Below, one piece after another: positions 10,634 to 22,467 of a DNA stretch of 64,000 bases (positions within the stretch are counted from its first letter, which is position 1; each line of letters opens with the position of its first letter). The position numbers were made by a program, and so were the translations under genes. This DNA comes from Liopterus haemorrhoidalis. Its lineage: Eukaryota; Arthropoda; Insecta; Coleoptera; Dytiscidae. The DNA is taken from positions 38,207,992 to 38,271,991 of the forward strand of contig OZ020620.1 in the NCBI GenBank assembly GCA_963971575.1, read 5' to 3'. The notes beneath the pieces were generated by a model. It was not told the origin of the DNA and ran no database searches. It saw only the letters and a list, made by a program, of their open reading frames with translations.

Positions 10634-10720
10634 CCACCGCTTGCTGGATTATCTGTATCCTGGTGCTTGTTCAGGAAGGAATTGCACTAGGTGCTGATTC
10701 GGAATTTGTTAAAGGAAAAA
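10630..10720 (+). CDS. Egfr: EGF receptor, first coding exon (signal peptide)
   Basis: Thirty codons plus one base: MTTACWIICILVLVQEGI, then ALGADSEFVKGK. The hydrophobic run CWIICILVLV followed by small residues (GIALGA) is a signal peptide for secretion into the ER, with likely cleavage near residues 20-22. The tail EFVKGK matches the start of the mature region of insect Egfr. The exon ends at the strong donor GTAAGT (10721-10726) in phase 1; the leftover A joins TT of the exon at 62461 to give Ile, producing KICIGT. Insect Egfr genes can use alternative first exons supplying the N-terminus; this is one such exon, and others could lie outside the window. The start was chosen as the first AUG in frame with the signal peptide and in phase with the next exon. 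Confidence 0.9.
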
Positions 10721-10827
10721 GTAAGTGAAAATTAGTGAAGTGTTTGTGTTTAAAGTAAGGTGTTGTGCTCTCAACTCTCATGTGATCACTAAATAGAAAG
10801 GATTTATTATTTCTATATTTCCATCTA

Positions 10828-11215
10828 AAAGGATTAACGATAACAAAACTATGTATTTTGATGATGCATTTCTATCAATTTTCCCACAAATTAAGGAATA
10901 GACCCAAAGGGTTTATCAACGTGTCAATTTAAAAGGATAACACTTACCATACTGTGTAAACAATGTCAATTTGATGATGCATTTGCCAATAGTTAGCTAA
11001 CGTTTTTGGGGGATTAACGATAACAAAATGTAATGAAACTTTAATTTAATGAAGCATTTGTATTTGCCCACAAATTAAGGAATAGATCCAAAGGATTTAT
11101 TAACGCGTCAATTTAAAAAGATAACAATTCCAAAACTATGTAACAAATGTCAATTTGATGATGCATTTGCCAACATGCCCAATATAAAACAAATTAAAGA
11201 ATAGTTACATAACGT
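10828..11215. repeat. Two diverged tandem units of about 185 bp
   Basis: Blocks GGATTAACGATAACAAAA, TTTGATGATGCATTT, CACAAATTAAGGAATAGA and CCAAAGG-TTTAT repeat in the same order in 10828-11010 and 11011-11215. The units differ by many substitutions, so the duplication is old. They lie just 3' of the first coding exon. Confidence 0.6.
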
Positions 11216-12440
11216 TTTTGGGGCACAGCAACGATGGCTATTTGTGCCTAACACTAAATGATTAGAGTATATATTAAAAAGAATAAATTAACCAATAAAC
11301 AGATCTTATATACTCAATAAAAGAATCCTTGTACGGACAAACACAAATAGATAGGATAAAAGTTTGTTCGAAAATTTGAACAGGCTCAGGGTGATGGTAA
11401 TGGGTAGTTTAAATTATGTGCCTTAAATACGAGTGCTTTTTTGAGTACTTGGGTAACATCTGATTAGCTGTAAAGGTGCCAATTACCATCGAGCATCACA
11501 GAAAATAATAAAACACATTAAGCTGCAAGACTTCACACACAAAACAGTAGGTTCGATTCCTTCTGGAAGAGTATCAATCTGTCCATGAGTACAATGTCGT
11601 CATCTAAAGCAACTGACATGTCATAGCACAGGCACTTCTCCGTGACATCCTCGAACTGTACACACTGAATTAAAATGTCTCACAAATAAGAAGCTCTTCA
11701 CCTCGAAGGAGGTGTCCATGAGTCCACTAACAGTGGCCTATACGGAGACGTGTGATGACAGATTTATCCCTGCGGTTAATCCTGCAGGAAGAACCTCATG
11801 GTTTAACGTCTCCCTTAATCTCGCCCAATTTTATATTTTGTGTCAATTACAAGACAAGCGTGCTTTAATTACGAGTACTTTTTTGAGTACTTGGGATGTA
11901 CTTGGAATATACGATTAAAACTATACTTTTGGCAATTCATGATGTGACAGAACGTTTCTTGACATCCTAGACGTTTGACCTTTGACAGACATTACTTAGA
12001 AACGTCGTGGTTTTGGTTGTCAAATTACTGATAACATGTCGCGACAATGTCTGTGGTTTGTCTACCTATTTAAAAAGGACAGAAAGACGCTCTGGATATT
12101 TATTCTATCGATATAACGTAGAGATATCTTGGTTTTTATTGTCAAATTTATAATCATCATCGTCTATCAGTCGAGTTACTGCTGAACATTGTCCTCCACA
12201 TTACTTCTCCAAATCTTTCTGTCTAGTTATAATTGTTAACCAATGGTCAATTTTCTGCAATTAATATCGTACTCATATCTGGCGATCGATTTCCTGTACG
12301 GGCAAAAGATTTATCAAAAAAATTCTTGGTCGTTGCAACCGTAAGTTCACCCAGACATTTTTAAAATGAGTCCTGTATCTCTGAATTAATATTCAGGAAT
12401 ATGGGGTGTGCTTCAAAGGGCACGTAAGGACGGCGATCTC
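11216..12440. other. Intronic sequence with a short direct repeat
   Basis: A block around TTTTTTGAGTACTTGGG occurs near 11436 and again near 11879 in the same orientation. A GGTTCGATTCC sequence near 11551 resembles a pol III B box but no A box or tRNA fold accompanies it. No gene is seen. Confidence 0.35.
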
Positions 12441-12450
12441 GAGTCTAAAA

Positions 12451-13250
12451 ACATATCCAGCCTACGTACATTGCAGTCTTGTTTATCTATTTTTTAATTT
12501 ATGAATTTGTTTGGGATCAATGCCAAATGGATGCCTAAAGCCTCTATGGATATTTGTATCTATTCTAGAGTATTGTCTCATATATTGTTCACTTAAAATC
12601 AACTAATCTAGGGACATGTCCAGCCTATGTACATTGAAGACTTGTTACTCCATTTTTTAATGCATGAATTTGTTTGAGACCGGAAAAATTACTCAACATC
12701 TCCTTCTCCATGGATATTTGTGTCCATTCGAGAATATGACTTGTCTAGTTACGATCAGTTAATCTAGAAACATGTCCAGCCTATGTACATTGAAGATTTG
12801 TTACTCTATTTTTAATCCATGAATTAATTTGGGATCCAAAAAATTACCCAACACCATCCTGTCCATTGATATTTGTCTCCATTCGAGACAATATGTCTTG
12901 TCCACCTACGATCAGTTAATCTACCCTGTTTTTTAATCCATGAATTAGTTTGGCATCAGAAAAATGACAACAGATTAACTCATGTGCATTGCAAACTTGG
13001 TACTCTATATTTTAAATCAATAATTTGTTTTGCGTATCGAAAGATGATCCAATATAGCTATCTCCATTGGTCTTTGAGTCCTTCGAGATTTTCTTTGTCT
13101 ACCTACATCAGATAATCATCTAATGTACCACTTCTTTTTGTGGCTTATTAGTTTTCTGATCCTTAAATTTGTTTTGCTATTGGAAAGATGAATATCCAGC
13201 ATTGTCCATAAATTTTTACGTCCATTTGAGAATTTGTCTCCAACTATGTG
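12451..13250. repeat. Diverged tandem array, period about 160 bp
   Basis: The block ACATGTCCAGCCTATGTACA recurs at about 12451, 12613 and 12770, spacing 162 and 157. A fourth unit is shortened near 12920 and a fifth decayed one starts near 12973. Each unit also carries a TTTTTTAAT-CATGAATT-GTTTG block, a CTCCAT-GATATTTGT-TCCATTCGAGA block and an ACGATCAGTTAATCTA block. Divergence increases to the right. No coding potential. Confidence 0.7.
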
Positions 13251-14190
13251 TTAAATTTCTAAATTAGTAATTTTCAAAGTGTATCACGTGCCCTACATTC
13301 GTGAGAATATTTTTGTAAACACAAAATAGTACTCTTGCTATTGTCCGTCTTTTAAAAGTTTTTCTAAAGCCTTTCAGTTATACCTGAACGTAGGTGTTCC
13401 TATTTTTAACTGTGGGAATTAAATGATACCAAAATTTATACAAAAATACCGGTAGAACTGTTAGATAGTATCCACAGATACAAATAGCGCCAAAACTGTC
13501 TTAATGGAGCAACTAGTAGTTCCAGCCAACCAAAGCATTCCGGAACTCCGTTTCCGGTGTAATACGTTACATATGTCAAGAATTGATATTTTCACAATAG
13601 GCATAAGGTTTTTTTATTATAATATTCAAAGTTTCGGTTACTAAATCGTTTAAAACGGATACGTGAATTGGGAAATGATAATGTGGAAGAAAAAGAACAA
13701 TTCTATTATTTAAAATGAAGATATATGATAGTATAATATTTAAAAAATATCATTTAACATTATTTATATATTGATAGATTAAAAATATAGTAAAAAAAGT
13801 CATTATTGGCCTCATATTTAATGTGTTTAACATGTTTTATTTTACATTATAACAATACAAAAACAAAATTGAATGGTAATTAGTTCTATTATTTCTAAAT
13901 GGGAATCCCCTTATTACAAATAGTATTGTGCAACATAATAACAAAAATTAGTGTATAATTTAAATTACAAAATATTTGGTTGGTAGAAAAATAATTGCGG
14001 TTTTTATTTTCTGATTTCTAACCTTATTTTTTTTCAATGAAATTATCATTCTTCGTGTTGATGTTAATGTCTTTTTAAAGTGTATTTTTCGGTCCGTATT
14101 TTTGAAACATCGACTTCTGTTTTATTGTTAATTTTGTTTGAAATTGGGCTATTGAATTAAAGGTGGAAAAGAAATAAAAAAGATCATTTT
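13251..14190. other. Unassigned intronic sequence
   Basis: AT-rich sequence without terminal repeats, tRNA fold or coding blocks that I can recognise. Confidence 0.35.
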
Positions 14191-14194
14191 TTTT

Positions 14195-14530
14195 GTTCAA
14201 AATTGGTGGTAAAGCAGTAGAAATTGCTCACAAACTAAGCAATGATTTTGGTGTACTTTTAAGATACGTACGGTGGTTCCAAATTTTCGTGCTGGCGATG
14301 AAATCCTGAAGAAGGTCGTTGGCACCTTTTGGTTGATAACGACCAATCGAAATAAGAGTAATTTTTTGTCTGAGTTCAGAAACGGGTAGTAAATCAGTAG
14401 AAATTGCTCATCAACTAAACAGTGCTTTTGGTGGTACTAATAAGGAACGTATGATGCAATTATGATTTCAAAAATTTTGTGCTGAGGACGAGACGCTTGA
14501 AAAAGGTCGTGAGAGTCTTCAGTTGATGAC
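14195..14530 (+). pseudogene. Two tandem fragments of a mariner transposase N-terminus
   Basis: Two segments encode a mariner helix-turn-helix region: GGKAVEIAHKLSNDFG with WFQIF near 14205-14320, and GSKSVEIAHQLNSAFGG with FQKFCAEDETLEKGRE near 14385-14520. The order matches mariner N-termini (a VFG-like loop followed by a WF-KF-GD block). Both are frameshifted and end before any catalytic motif. They appear to be a local duplication of one fragment. Confidence 0.6.
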
Positions 14531-14650
14531 TAGAGCCCTACGCGGACACGTTTTTCTGTATCCGCATCCGATTCGCATCCGCATAGATAGGTCCGCATTC
14601 GATCCGCTTCCGCAGCCTTTGTAAATATAAATATCCGCACAGTATTTGCT
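14526..14650. repeat. hAT-like end with many TCCGCA repeats
   Basis: The sequence from CTAGAGCCCTACGCGGACAC carries a dense run of TCCGCA/TCCGCT-type hexamers up to about 14640. This resembles the subterminal repeats of hAT transposons. No opposite end was found, so it is a partial end at best. Confidence 0.4.
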
Positions 14651-15208
14651 GTCTGTTTGGAAATAACTAACATGTTTCACCTTATTTAGCATATTTCAGA
14701 TTTAAAACACAACTGAATTTTTTAAAATTTTATCTCATTACATATTACTGAGGCCAGAAATATGGGTTCTTTTGTACTGAGATTATATAGATTAAAAAAT
14801 AAAGATGGAAATTACAATTATTCGACTCTTAAACCAAGTTTATATATAATGTAAAACTTTAAACAGCAATATCTCAGAAACTGTTTTTTCAGATATCTCA
14901 CTATTGTTTTAGAGCAGCAATATTTATAAATAATTAAACAGATTTATTTATCACATTTATGACCAATAATTAAGAAAGTCCTATAAGATCAGCAAATTTA
15001 AAAAAATAAGTTCGTAATAATAAAAGTAAATTCTTAAATTCATCTTTTTATTAAAAAAATGTTAAGGTATTTTTATATTTAAATTTGATATGAGATTAAT
15101 TTGTTTTTAAATGTGGCAAATTGCCTTGGTTATTTTTTGCAAAAAATGCAAAATAAGGCGATACAAATTTATTTTTAAATTAATAAACTGGCAGTAAATC
15201 CAAAGAAA

Positions 15209-15552
15209 ATTTTTCCGTTAAGGGAATTTTATAGAGAGCAGAACAAATGGTAGTCGGAGTATAAAGTCCAGACATCGCAGTATCCGACTACTATTTGTTC
15301 TGCTTTCTACAAAATTCCCTTAACGGAAAAAAATTCGCATCTGTGGACGATATCGAAATTCACTTGGACAGATTTTTCGAGAGAAAAGACGAAACCGTCT
15401 GGAGAGATGGCATTATGAAATTGTCTGAGCGTTTGTCCAAAGTGATAGAAAATAATGGACAGTACATTTGATAATAAAAGTTTTTTTTATAATGTATATT
15501 TTATTGAATAAAAGGTGAAAAAAAAAACGAACCGACTTACGTAACAACCCAA
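15209..15552 (+). mobile_element. Mariner 3'-end element with a short palindrome (left arm truncated)
   Basis: The right part encodes the last residues of a mariner transposase (FASVDDIEIHLDRFFE, RDGIMKLSERL, VIENNGQYI, stop at 15469-15471), then an AT-rich tail and the terminus CCGACTTACGTAACAACCCA followed by TA. The left part, 15209-15263, is an inverted copy of 15283-15331, giving a hairpin with arms of about 50 bp. It is a shorter relative of the palindrome at 46237-46781. Confidence 0.75.
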
Positions 15553-15554
15553 TA

Positions 15555-16187
15555 TATCATATTGTCGGACAAGAAAAAAAATAATGTATACCATATATTT
15601 GGATGGAGTAATTATTAAACTTAAAATTAGTGGATTAACTAATAAAAAAAGATATTAACATCGTTTATCAGAGTTTATCTAGGTTGGATATGAAAAAAAG
15701 TTAATTAAAAAGTAGTGTTAAAACTGTCTCATAGTTTAATATATTTTTCAAATGCAAATCATCAAATGTAACTGTACCCACATAGTTGAAGCATTGAGCT
15801 TTTAAACTAGTGATTAGAATTCTAATCGTATCCAATTCGTTTTAAATTCAAACAAACCATCGTTCAATATTATCTGCTTCTCAAAATATACAAAGTTTAT
15901 AAAAATACTGAATTTCTAGGAACATTCGTGAGGTGAAAGTGTTACTGAGAGTATTATATAAATAATAAAGTGATCACACGAGACATATAATGAGCCAATT
16001 CCTCGTTTATACACAAATGTTAGCAATAGAAAGTGTAAATTTTTTGTGTTTATGTTAATTTTAGCAAATGTAAACAATTATAGTATGATTTTATAAGTAA
16101 ATTAATTGAATGGGTAGTCTGTAAGATGTTTAAAACGAGATTTATCAGCATTTCCTAAAATGTGTCCCATGGAACACTGACGTGACC
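15555..16187. other. Unassigned intronic sequence
   Basis: No coding blocks, tandem structure or terminal repeats recognised. CCCATGGAACACTG near 16168 resembles a sequence at 21603-21625. Confidence 0.35.
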
Positions 16188-16363
16188 AAGGCCTAGTTGC
16201 AGAAAGCGCTGTTAAGTCTGACCATATAGTTAACTATGTATCATGGCGTCAAGTGTTGCTGAAAGCACTGTTAAATACACATTCAATTGTTTTTTATCAT
16301 GATATTAGCAACCATTTTCTAACCATTTGGTTATAGTTAACTAAGCTTTCAGTAACCGGCCTT
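16188..16363. mobile_element. Small MITE, AAGGCC...GGCCTT ends
   Basis: Left end AAGGCCTAGTTGCAGAAAGC and right end GCTTTCAGTAACCGGCCTT are imperfect inverted repeats enclosing 176 bp. A solitary right end of the same type (TTATAGTTAACTCAGCTTTC and GAAACCGGCCC) is at about 21728-21796. The superfamily is uncertain; no transposase. Confidence 0.55.
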
Positions 16364-16671
16364 ATATGATTTATAAGTAAATTATGTATATTTATTATTG
16401 TGTATATTTTTTAGAATAAGTTTTTTTTTTGTATTTACAAAAAATTCAGACACTTGGAAAGCATACTAATATGATATTTAGTCCTTATTTGGTGGAAAAG
16501 GACAAATTATTGTTATTTAAACTTTATTTTATAGAAATTAGTTTCTCATTTAGACAAGATAATTATGGTATGAGAAACAAAATTTGTAGCAAAAACCAAT
16601 TATCTGTCGCAAATTTAAATAAATCATGCACCACTAGGGTATGTGCTTCTCTCAGCACTCTTGCAGTTTAA

Positions 16672-16760
16672 GGGGCGAAACAGTTTAGTTTATACAAATT
16701 TCTTATGTAAAACTATCAATCTCAAATAAAATTTGTAACAATCTACACAGCAAAAAATTC
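16672..16760 (+). mobile_element. Solitary end of the TTAA-flanked element seen at 46804-47555
   Basis: TTAA (16668-16671) is followed by GGGGCGAAACAGTTTAG, TTCTTATGTAAAACTATCAA and a block matching the long terminal inverted repeat of the element at 46804-47555. The opposite end is not found. Confidence 0.5.
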
Positions 16761-16802
16761 ATAAATATAAAAGTTCATTCTCAGTTTAATTAAAATTTCA
16801 AT

Positions 16803-17380
16803 TTAAAAAATTGATGTGAGGTGTGAATTTTCACACATTGCAGGGTTTAACAGTTATATAATAAGTGAAGGCGGCATGCTGAGTGTGTAGGACAAATTTT
16901 GCTTTGTAGTAATCAGGACAAAATGAACGATATTTTTAAAATAATTTATCGTCAGTTAATCAAAGGGCTTTAGAAACAAATTTTATGTTAAAATATTTTT
17001 TTGTTAATTTTAAATCGAATACCTAATACCATTATTTATGTTTCTAAATATGTGCAGTATTTTATTTTTATATAGGAAGGTTCATTAAGATTTTGAAACT
17101 TGCGCCTATGGCTTCCATTGGTTGTTTTAAGTCATATGCTCCGCATCTCTGGTTTCAAAGTATAAGTTCAACAATTCCAATTGGTTATTAAATTTATGCT
17201 CTTAAAAATTAAATGCAACATTTGCCAAAATATAACTAGAATTTTGACAAATTAATTTAAATAAAATAAAAATGAAAAAAAAAAAAACAAATATAAAATT
17301 GTCTTCTTTGCCCGGGAGCGAACCCTAGTATGCTATGTAGCAAGCAAACAAGCTAACCATTAGACCAGGCTACGCCTTCT
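16803..17380 (-). mobile_element. tRNA-headed retroelement, single unit
   Basis: Read on the minus strand, it begins with a tRNA-like head (A box around TGGTCTAATGG at 17356-17366, B box GGTTCGCTCC at 17315-17324), continues through a body shared with the copies at 61186-62192 and 19255-19529, and ends at the 3' terminus TGTGAAAATTCACACCTCA near 16815-16835. The head is tRNA-derived, so this is a SINE-like element, but its 3' end is a hairpin plus AATTTTTT rather than poly-A. Confidence 0.75.
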
Positions 17381-18885
17381 AGTATAGTGTGTTACATAAC
17401 TATAACTTTTGTACATCGTCAACAAACACAAAAAAATGCGTTATTTTATGAAAAAATAATCTGATCAAGAATTCCTGTTGTACTATTCCGGTTCACATCA
17501 ATGTACATTACTTAGATTTTTTTCAGATTTTTAGTATTATTTATTTTTTTTGCACAATTGTGGCAATAATCGCATCAAAATCATTTATTTTGCAAAAATA
17601 AAATTTTGATCGTTAATCCACGTACTAAGGGCTTTCATTTGATACCCTACTCAGAATTTAAAATAAAATATATTTTTTTCGATAAGCAGATATTTGTTTA
17701 TATTTTTAGGGGGATATGTTTTTTAGATTTTTAGTATTTTTCCTATGTGCGGGTCAAAGAGTTGTATAAGCAAACCAAATTTCAACTTTCTAGGTTTAGC
17801 CGTTTGGCTACAATTTTAACCGAACATACAGAAAATTAACACTACTTTAATACTATTTATTGTCTAACCCTTTAATTTAACCAATATGTAAGTGTAAACT
17901 TTATACTAAATTTAATCAAAGAAGAAGTGTAAATAATTAACTCGAAAAACGAGGGACTACATGGTACACTAAAAGTTCATTTTGGGCCCAATTAACATTA
18001 CTGTTTTTAGAGTGTAAGAATAAAAATACACACATATTTCAACAAATTTCGAAAATTGTGAAACGAAAAAGAGTTTCTGTAGTTGCGCCTGTAATTTTGT
18101 TATTAAAATTAAGTAAGAAATCGCAATCTTGCTGATGGTTAGTTCGTAAGAAGTCATAGATGATTTTTTTCCATCGTAGTTGGTTCTAAAAAACATAGAC
18201 GTCACAACATTAGAACTGTAAACGCTTTCGTTAAAACTATCTTCTAATTTTATCCACAATGCATAGTTTATAGTCGACTAATTTAAGAGCTTTGAATACA
18301 GCTTTACTAATACATTCAAAATTTTCACTTCTTTAATCTGAAACGTTAGTTAGCTGTTATTTTTTGGTTTCTAACAACCAATTCCATCTAATTTTATCTT
18401 ATATTATCCGTAACCTTTTATTACTTTATTTTTTACTTAAAAAGAGCATTGTTCTTGAAATCTTGTAGATAATGTCTGTGTGCTTGAGTGACCATTAAAC
18501 CAACTAACAGACAGACAGACTGACAGGACGTCAAGAAAATATGAGATACCGCGCGAGATACAATCTAGAGAGGCCTTGACTCTCCACTGGTCCTCCAGCA
18601 CTGCCTGAAAATGGCCGCTACAAGTATAAAGTTACAGATACAAGGAACTCTCAGGTAAAAGATAAACCAACAGATGGAAGCACTCATTAAAATATGTCAA
18701 GATAGGGAAACTAGATGGATAATTTTGAAATTTTAGTTGGGTGTGATTTGTTTTTTGTTTTAAGTATCAATTTACACAACAATAAGTTGTTTTTAAGACG
18801 TATTTTTTGGTAACCCACTCAAAAGTTTAAAAAATAATTAATTATTTGTCGTTGAATACAGGCTATTCCAAACGTTTAGGCGAAA
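17381..18885. other. Unassigned intronic sequence
   Basis: AT-rich with no supported coding region; ORF 17969-18259 (minus) has no family signature. A weak tetranucleotide CAGA patch at 18508-18525 is the only recognisable repeat. Confidence 0.35.
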
Positions 18886-18889
18886 CTAA

Positions 18890-19165
18890 ATGGGAATTTT
18901 GTGCTTTTAGGTTGTCACGAGAAGGGACCTAACTTTACTTGGGTTATTTGATGTTTCTCTTTTGGTATGTGAAAACTAAAAATTCCAACAATTAAACCAT
19001 AGAAACGAATGACATTTTTCAAAAATCCTTTTAGCCGAATTCGCTCTGCACGTGTACACAGACAGACTGACGGACGGACAGACAGACAGACAGACAGACA
19101 CATAGGACAAACAGACAGACAGACACATAGACAGACAGACAAACAGACATTATGCTAAATGCAGC
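18890..19165 (-). repeat. Partial unit of the (CAGA)n repeat family
   Basis: It contains the family blocks AATCCTTTTAGCCGAATTCG and CTGCACGTGTACACAGACAG followed by a CAGA-type run to about 19150. The flanks differ from the longer units. No protein. Confidence 0.6.
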
Positions 19166-19184
19166 GTAATGGTAATGGTCTGTA

Positions 19185-19186
<2 letters not shown>

Positions 19187-19246
<60 letters not shown>
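19187..19246. repeat. (ATT)n microsatellite
   Basis: Near-perfect ATT trinucleotide run of about 60 bp, directly before a truncated tRNA-headed retroelement. Confidence 0.9.
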
Positions 19247-19248
<2 letters not shown>

Positions 19249-19254
19249 AAAACA

Positions 19255-19529
19255 CGAAATCAGAAGGGCGGAGCTTATGACTAAAACAACCAATAAAAGC
19301 CATAGGCGTAATTTTCAAAATCTTACTAAACCTTGCTATATAAAAAAAATACTGCACATATTTAGAAACCTACATAATGGTATTAGGCATTCGAATTAAA
19401 TTTAACAAAAAAAAAAATATTTCAACATAAAATTTGTTTTGGCATCCCAAATAATCATTATTCACTTACATTAAATACCTGCGAAACCCTGAAATGTGTG
19501 AAAATTCACACTTCACATCAATTTTTTTA
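19255..19529 (+). mobile_element. 5'-truncated copy of the tRNA-headed retroelement
   Basis: Starts within the body (ACGAAATCAGAAGGGCGGAG) and runs to the shared 3' end GTGTGAAAATTCACACTTCA plus CATCAATTTTTTT. The tRNA head is missing. Truncation at the 5' side with a common 3' end is the pattern of target-primed reverse transcription. Confidence 0.75.
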
Positions 19530-20505
19530 CATTCTTATACTGATCCATCTGGATTACAGGATATTTTTGACAAATATTGCGTCAAAATTAAAAACTTTAG
19601 AAAAAATACTTCATGATTATTATTCTACGTTTTAAGAGCTTTTATTTGATACTGCTTTGGAAAATATAGGGAAGAGCCGCCAATTTTTTTGGAACATTTT
19701 TTATTATTATGGCATTTTTATTTATTTTTTTTAATGTTTATCAATCCCCATATCGATATATTTCATTTGTTTCCCTGCTAGGAATTAAAAAGTACCCTGA
19801 AAAAATAGATAGATCAATTCTGTAAAAAGTTACTGTGTAATAACGTTACTACAACATAAAATATTATAAAAAGTATAATGGCTTTCATTCTTGATAGTAA
19901 CTGACCTTGCTACTAGTGACAATTATCATAGTAACAGAGTTACAGAATTGGTCTGATTGCATCCAATTTTATTAATACACGAGTAGATAAAATCGTTATT
20001 CATACAATAAGTATGAAAGTACCATATCTAATTCGGGATACATTCTGGGATTGTCCCGTATAATGCGGGACGTCTAGTGATTGACGCCATAACTATATTT
20101 ACATATATTTATGGCGTCTCAAAACTAGACTGTTCAATAATTTTTTCAAACTATATACCTCATCCAGGTAGAATATTTAAAAGTAACTTACACCACTTGT
20201 CGAACAAAAGAAAAAGCCAACTATATAAAATATAACAATAGGACTAATATTAGTTAACCACCCCCTTCTGGGGTCGACTGCAAATTCCACAGAACCCAGG
20301 TAAAATGGGCGCCTTGTGTCTACCGGCAGGTGCATTTTAAAAGTCAAGTTTATTATTTCTTCTTCATATCATAAAAATATTTAAATGTCTAAAAGGTTTA
20401 AGAACTTTTAGAAATAGATAAGATATTAAATATTGGAATTTAAAAAGCATTTTGTAGATTAGTTGAAAAAGATGTCCATGAATCCATAAAATAGTTATTT
20501 GTGTA
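19530..20505. other. Unassigned intronic sequence
   Basis: No recognisable gene. A GC-richer patch near 20260-20330 (CACCCCCTTCTGGGGTCGAC) is not assignable. Confidence 0.35.
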
Positions 20506-20507
20506 TA

Positions 20508-21562
20508 ATATTTCCAAAATGAAATGGCCACTCTCACTTACTGATTCCAATAATGACTGATAGTATAACCATTATACCTAATTATTTAAAATAAACGTGT
20601 TTTCTTATATGCTATTTAGAATGAACTGTATATACTCACATGACATTCTTTCACATTTTTATCAGGCTTAGGACTGGCTATATTTGAATTATAAATATAG
20701 GCATGTTTAAAAATCGTTTTGTAGGTGAAAATTTAAAATTGCAACAGTGAAACCATGGAAACGAATTACATTTATTAAAAATTCTAATACTCTTTTACAT
20801 AACAATTATTCAATTAAAACACTCCGCACACCTAAGTCTTTAGAGTCTATATTAAATACTTCAAATTTGTACAAACAAAAATCATTCTTTTTTGCAACAA
20901 AAATAAATCCTAGCAACTTCAAATAATTATACATATGGCTAACTTCGTATGGAAATTCTATTCCGTCTTCTTCCAACTTTTTTAATAAAAGATGCACAGT
21001 CGGCACTTTTATTATTGTTTTATTATTGTTTTAGACACAAAACTATCTATTTTCTTGAAAACTTGTCAATCGGGTCGTTTTCGCTGCTGATTTTTGCCAC
21101 GAACAATGATACGTTCAATTGTTCTGTATGGAACACTAGTTAATTCCGCAGTTCCAAGTATAGGTTTGTCATAACCTTCCGAAACTATCTTTTTATAAAC
21201 GTTCAATATCAGAACTTTGCAATCTTTTGACAAATGACATTTTTCTTTAGTAGCCACGTCCACATTTTCGCATTCCACGTCAACGTCCACATTTTCGCAC
21301 TCCAAATCACCTTGCACAGATTCACTATTTTCACTACAGAAATTAGGAATTTCTTCAAAATCAAATGGTCGCCAAAGAGCCATGTTTTTAATGTATGCAC
21401 GCAATGAACGTTGAAAATTAACTAACAAACAAGTATAACAACCCCTAAAATTTAGAAACAATAGGATTATAAATTTTGAAAATATTCTTAATAGTTTTTA
21501 TGAAACTTCAATTGAACTACTGTTATAGTTCAATTACACATCAATTCTATTTAAATTTAAAG
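20508..21562 (-). mobile_element. Degenerate Tc1/mariner-type element (WRPFDFEE family), right end missing
   Basis: On the minus strand a long N-terminal segment is open (21066-21461): WRPFDFEEIPNFCSENSES, an acidic repeat ECENVDVDVECENVDV, VATKEKCHLSKDCKVLI, then GTAELTSVPYRTIERIIVRG. A frameshift leads to KKLEEDGIEFPYEVSHMYNY. Its 3' terminus TATTTCCAAAATGAAATGG is at 20509, flanked by TA. Homology to the 5' noncoding part stops near 21562 without a terminal repeat. The DDE catalytic half is absent. I recognise the group as an insect Tc1/mariner-like transposase family, without a firm subfamily name. Confidence 0.7.
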
Positions 21563-22467
21563 CTACTGATTTTTAAATTTTGGCGGAATGCTTTCTCTAA
21601 GTTCATGGAACACCAGTGTTCCGCGAAACACTGGTTAAGAATCTCTAGTCTAAAGGTTTCGTATACTTTTTCATATTTCTGTTTAGATTTAAGTGGTAAA
21701 CTTTTTTTTTTTGGCATTTTTCTATATATATTCAGGTAATTTTACCATTTTCTAACTATTTGGTTATAGTTAACTCAGCTTTCAGAAACCGGCCCTGAAA
21801 GATTAAACAAAATCATTTGTTTTTTGTCTATAAACTGTTTATTGTCATAGGCTACCAGATAAATATAAATATCTGTTAATTTTTACTTTTTAATTTATGT
21901 GAAGTGAAAAATAAAATCTTGTATGCACCATTGACGGTACTGGATGATTACTTCCATTAAACGACATCCATCCCTCGGGCTGTGTTACGTCGCTCTCCGG
22001 GTGTAATCATCTTAGTAACACCCTTGGTGCATAAATAGCGATTACTTCACTGACGACTTGACGTTATTTCACTGATGATTTCAGAAAAAAATTGATTTGT
22101 TTGTTAAAAAATTATTCAGGAATTTGTTTTAAATAATTTTTTGATTTGACTTAACTGATTAAATGGTTGTTCTGTCAGCAGGAATTAATACTGGTTTATG
22201 TTGCAAATTTGAATATTATAATATTTAATACCTGCTTAGTGGAAGCTTTAGGTGCTTGTTAAGTGTAAAGTTAAATTAAGTTTTGTCATAAATTATATAT
22301 GCTAAACTTAAAATCTACCTAATTTGGTGATGTCATTCTTAATTTAAATATATTTTTAAATGACTACTAAAAATTAAAATTAATATTCAAGTTTAGAAAT
22401 CTTTGGATGATTTTCAGTAACTGGCATTTATTTTACATTATCAATTTCCAGAGTTTCACAGATTTCC
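21563..22467. other. Intronic sequence with a small palindrome and a MITE end
   Basis: CCAGTGTTCCGCGAAACACTGG-type inverted repeat at about 21612-21633 (arms CCAGTGTT/AACACTGG) and a MITE right end at 21728-21796. A short GC-richer block near 21955-22040 is unassigned. No gene. Confidence 0.4.

Noticed and set aside
10515..10697. 60-codon ORF overlapping the first Egfr exon
   Set aside because: It is another frame of the exon. The frame with a signal peptide and phase match to exon 2 is the one starting at 10630.
19187..19246. (ATT)n run as a functional motif
   Set aside because: Ordinary microsatellite, probably grown from an element tail.
21612..21633. Short perfect inverted repeat with arms CCAGTGTT/AACACTGG as a regulatory hairpin
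   Set aside because: It resembles a decayed hAT terminus, and no transcript or regulatory context is visible.
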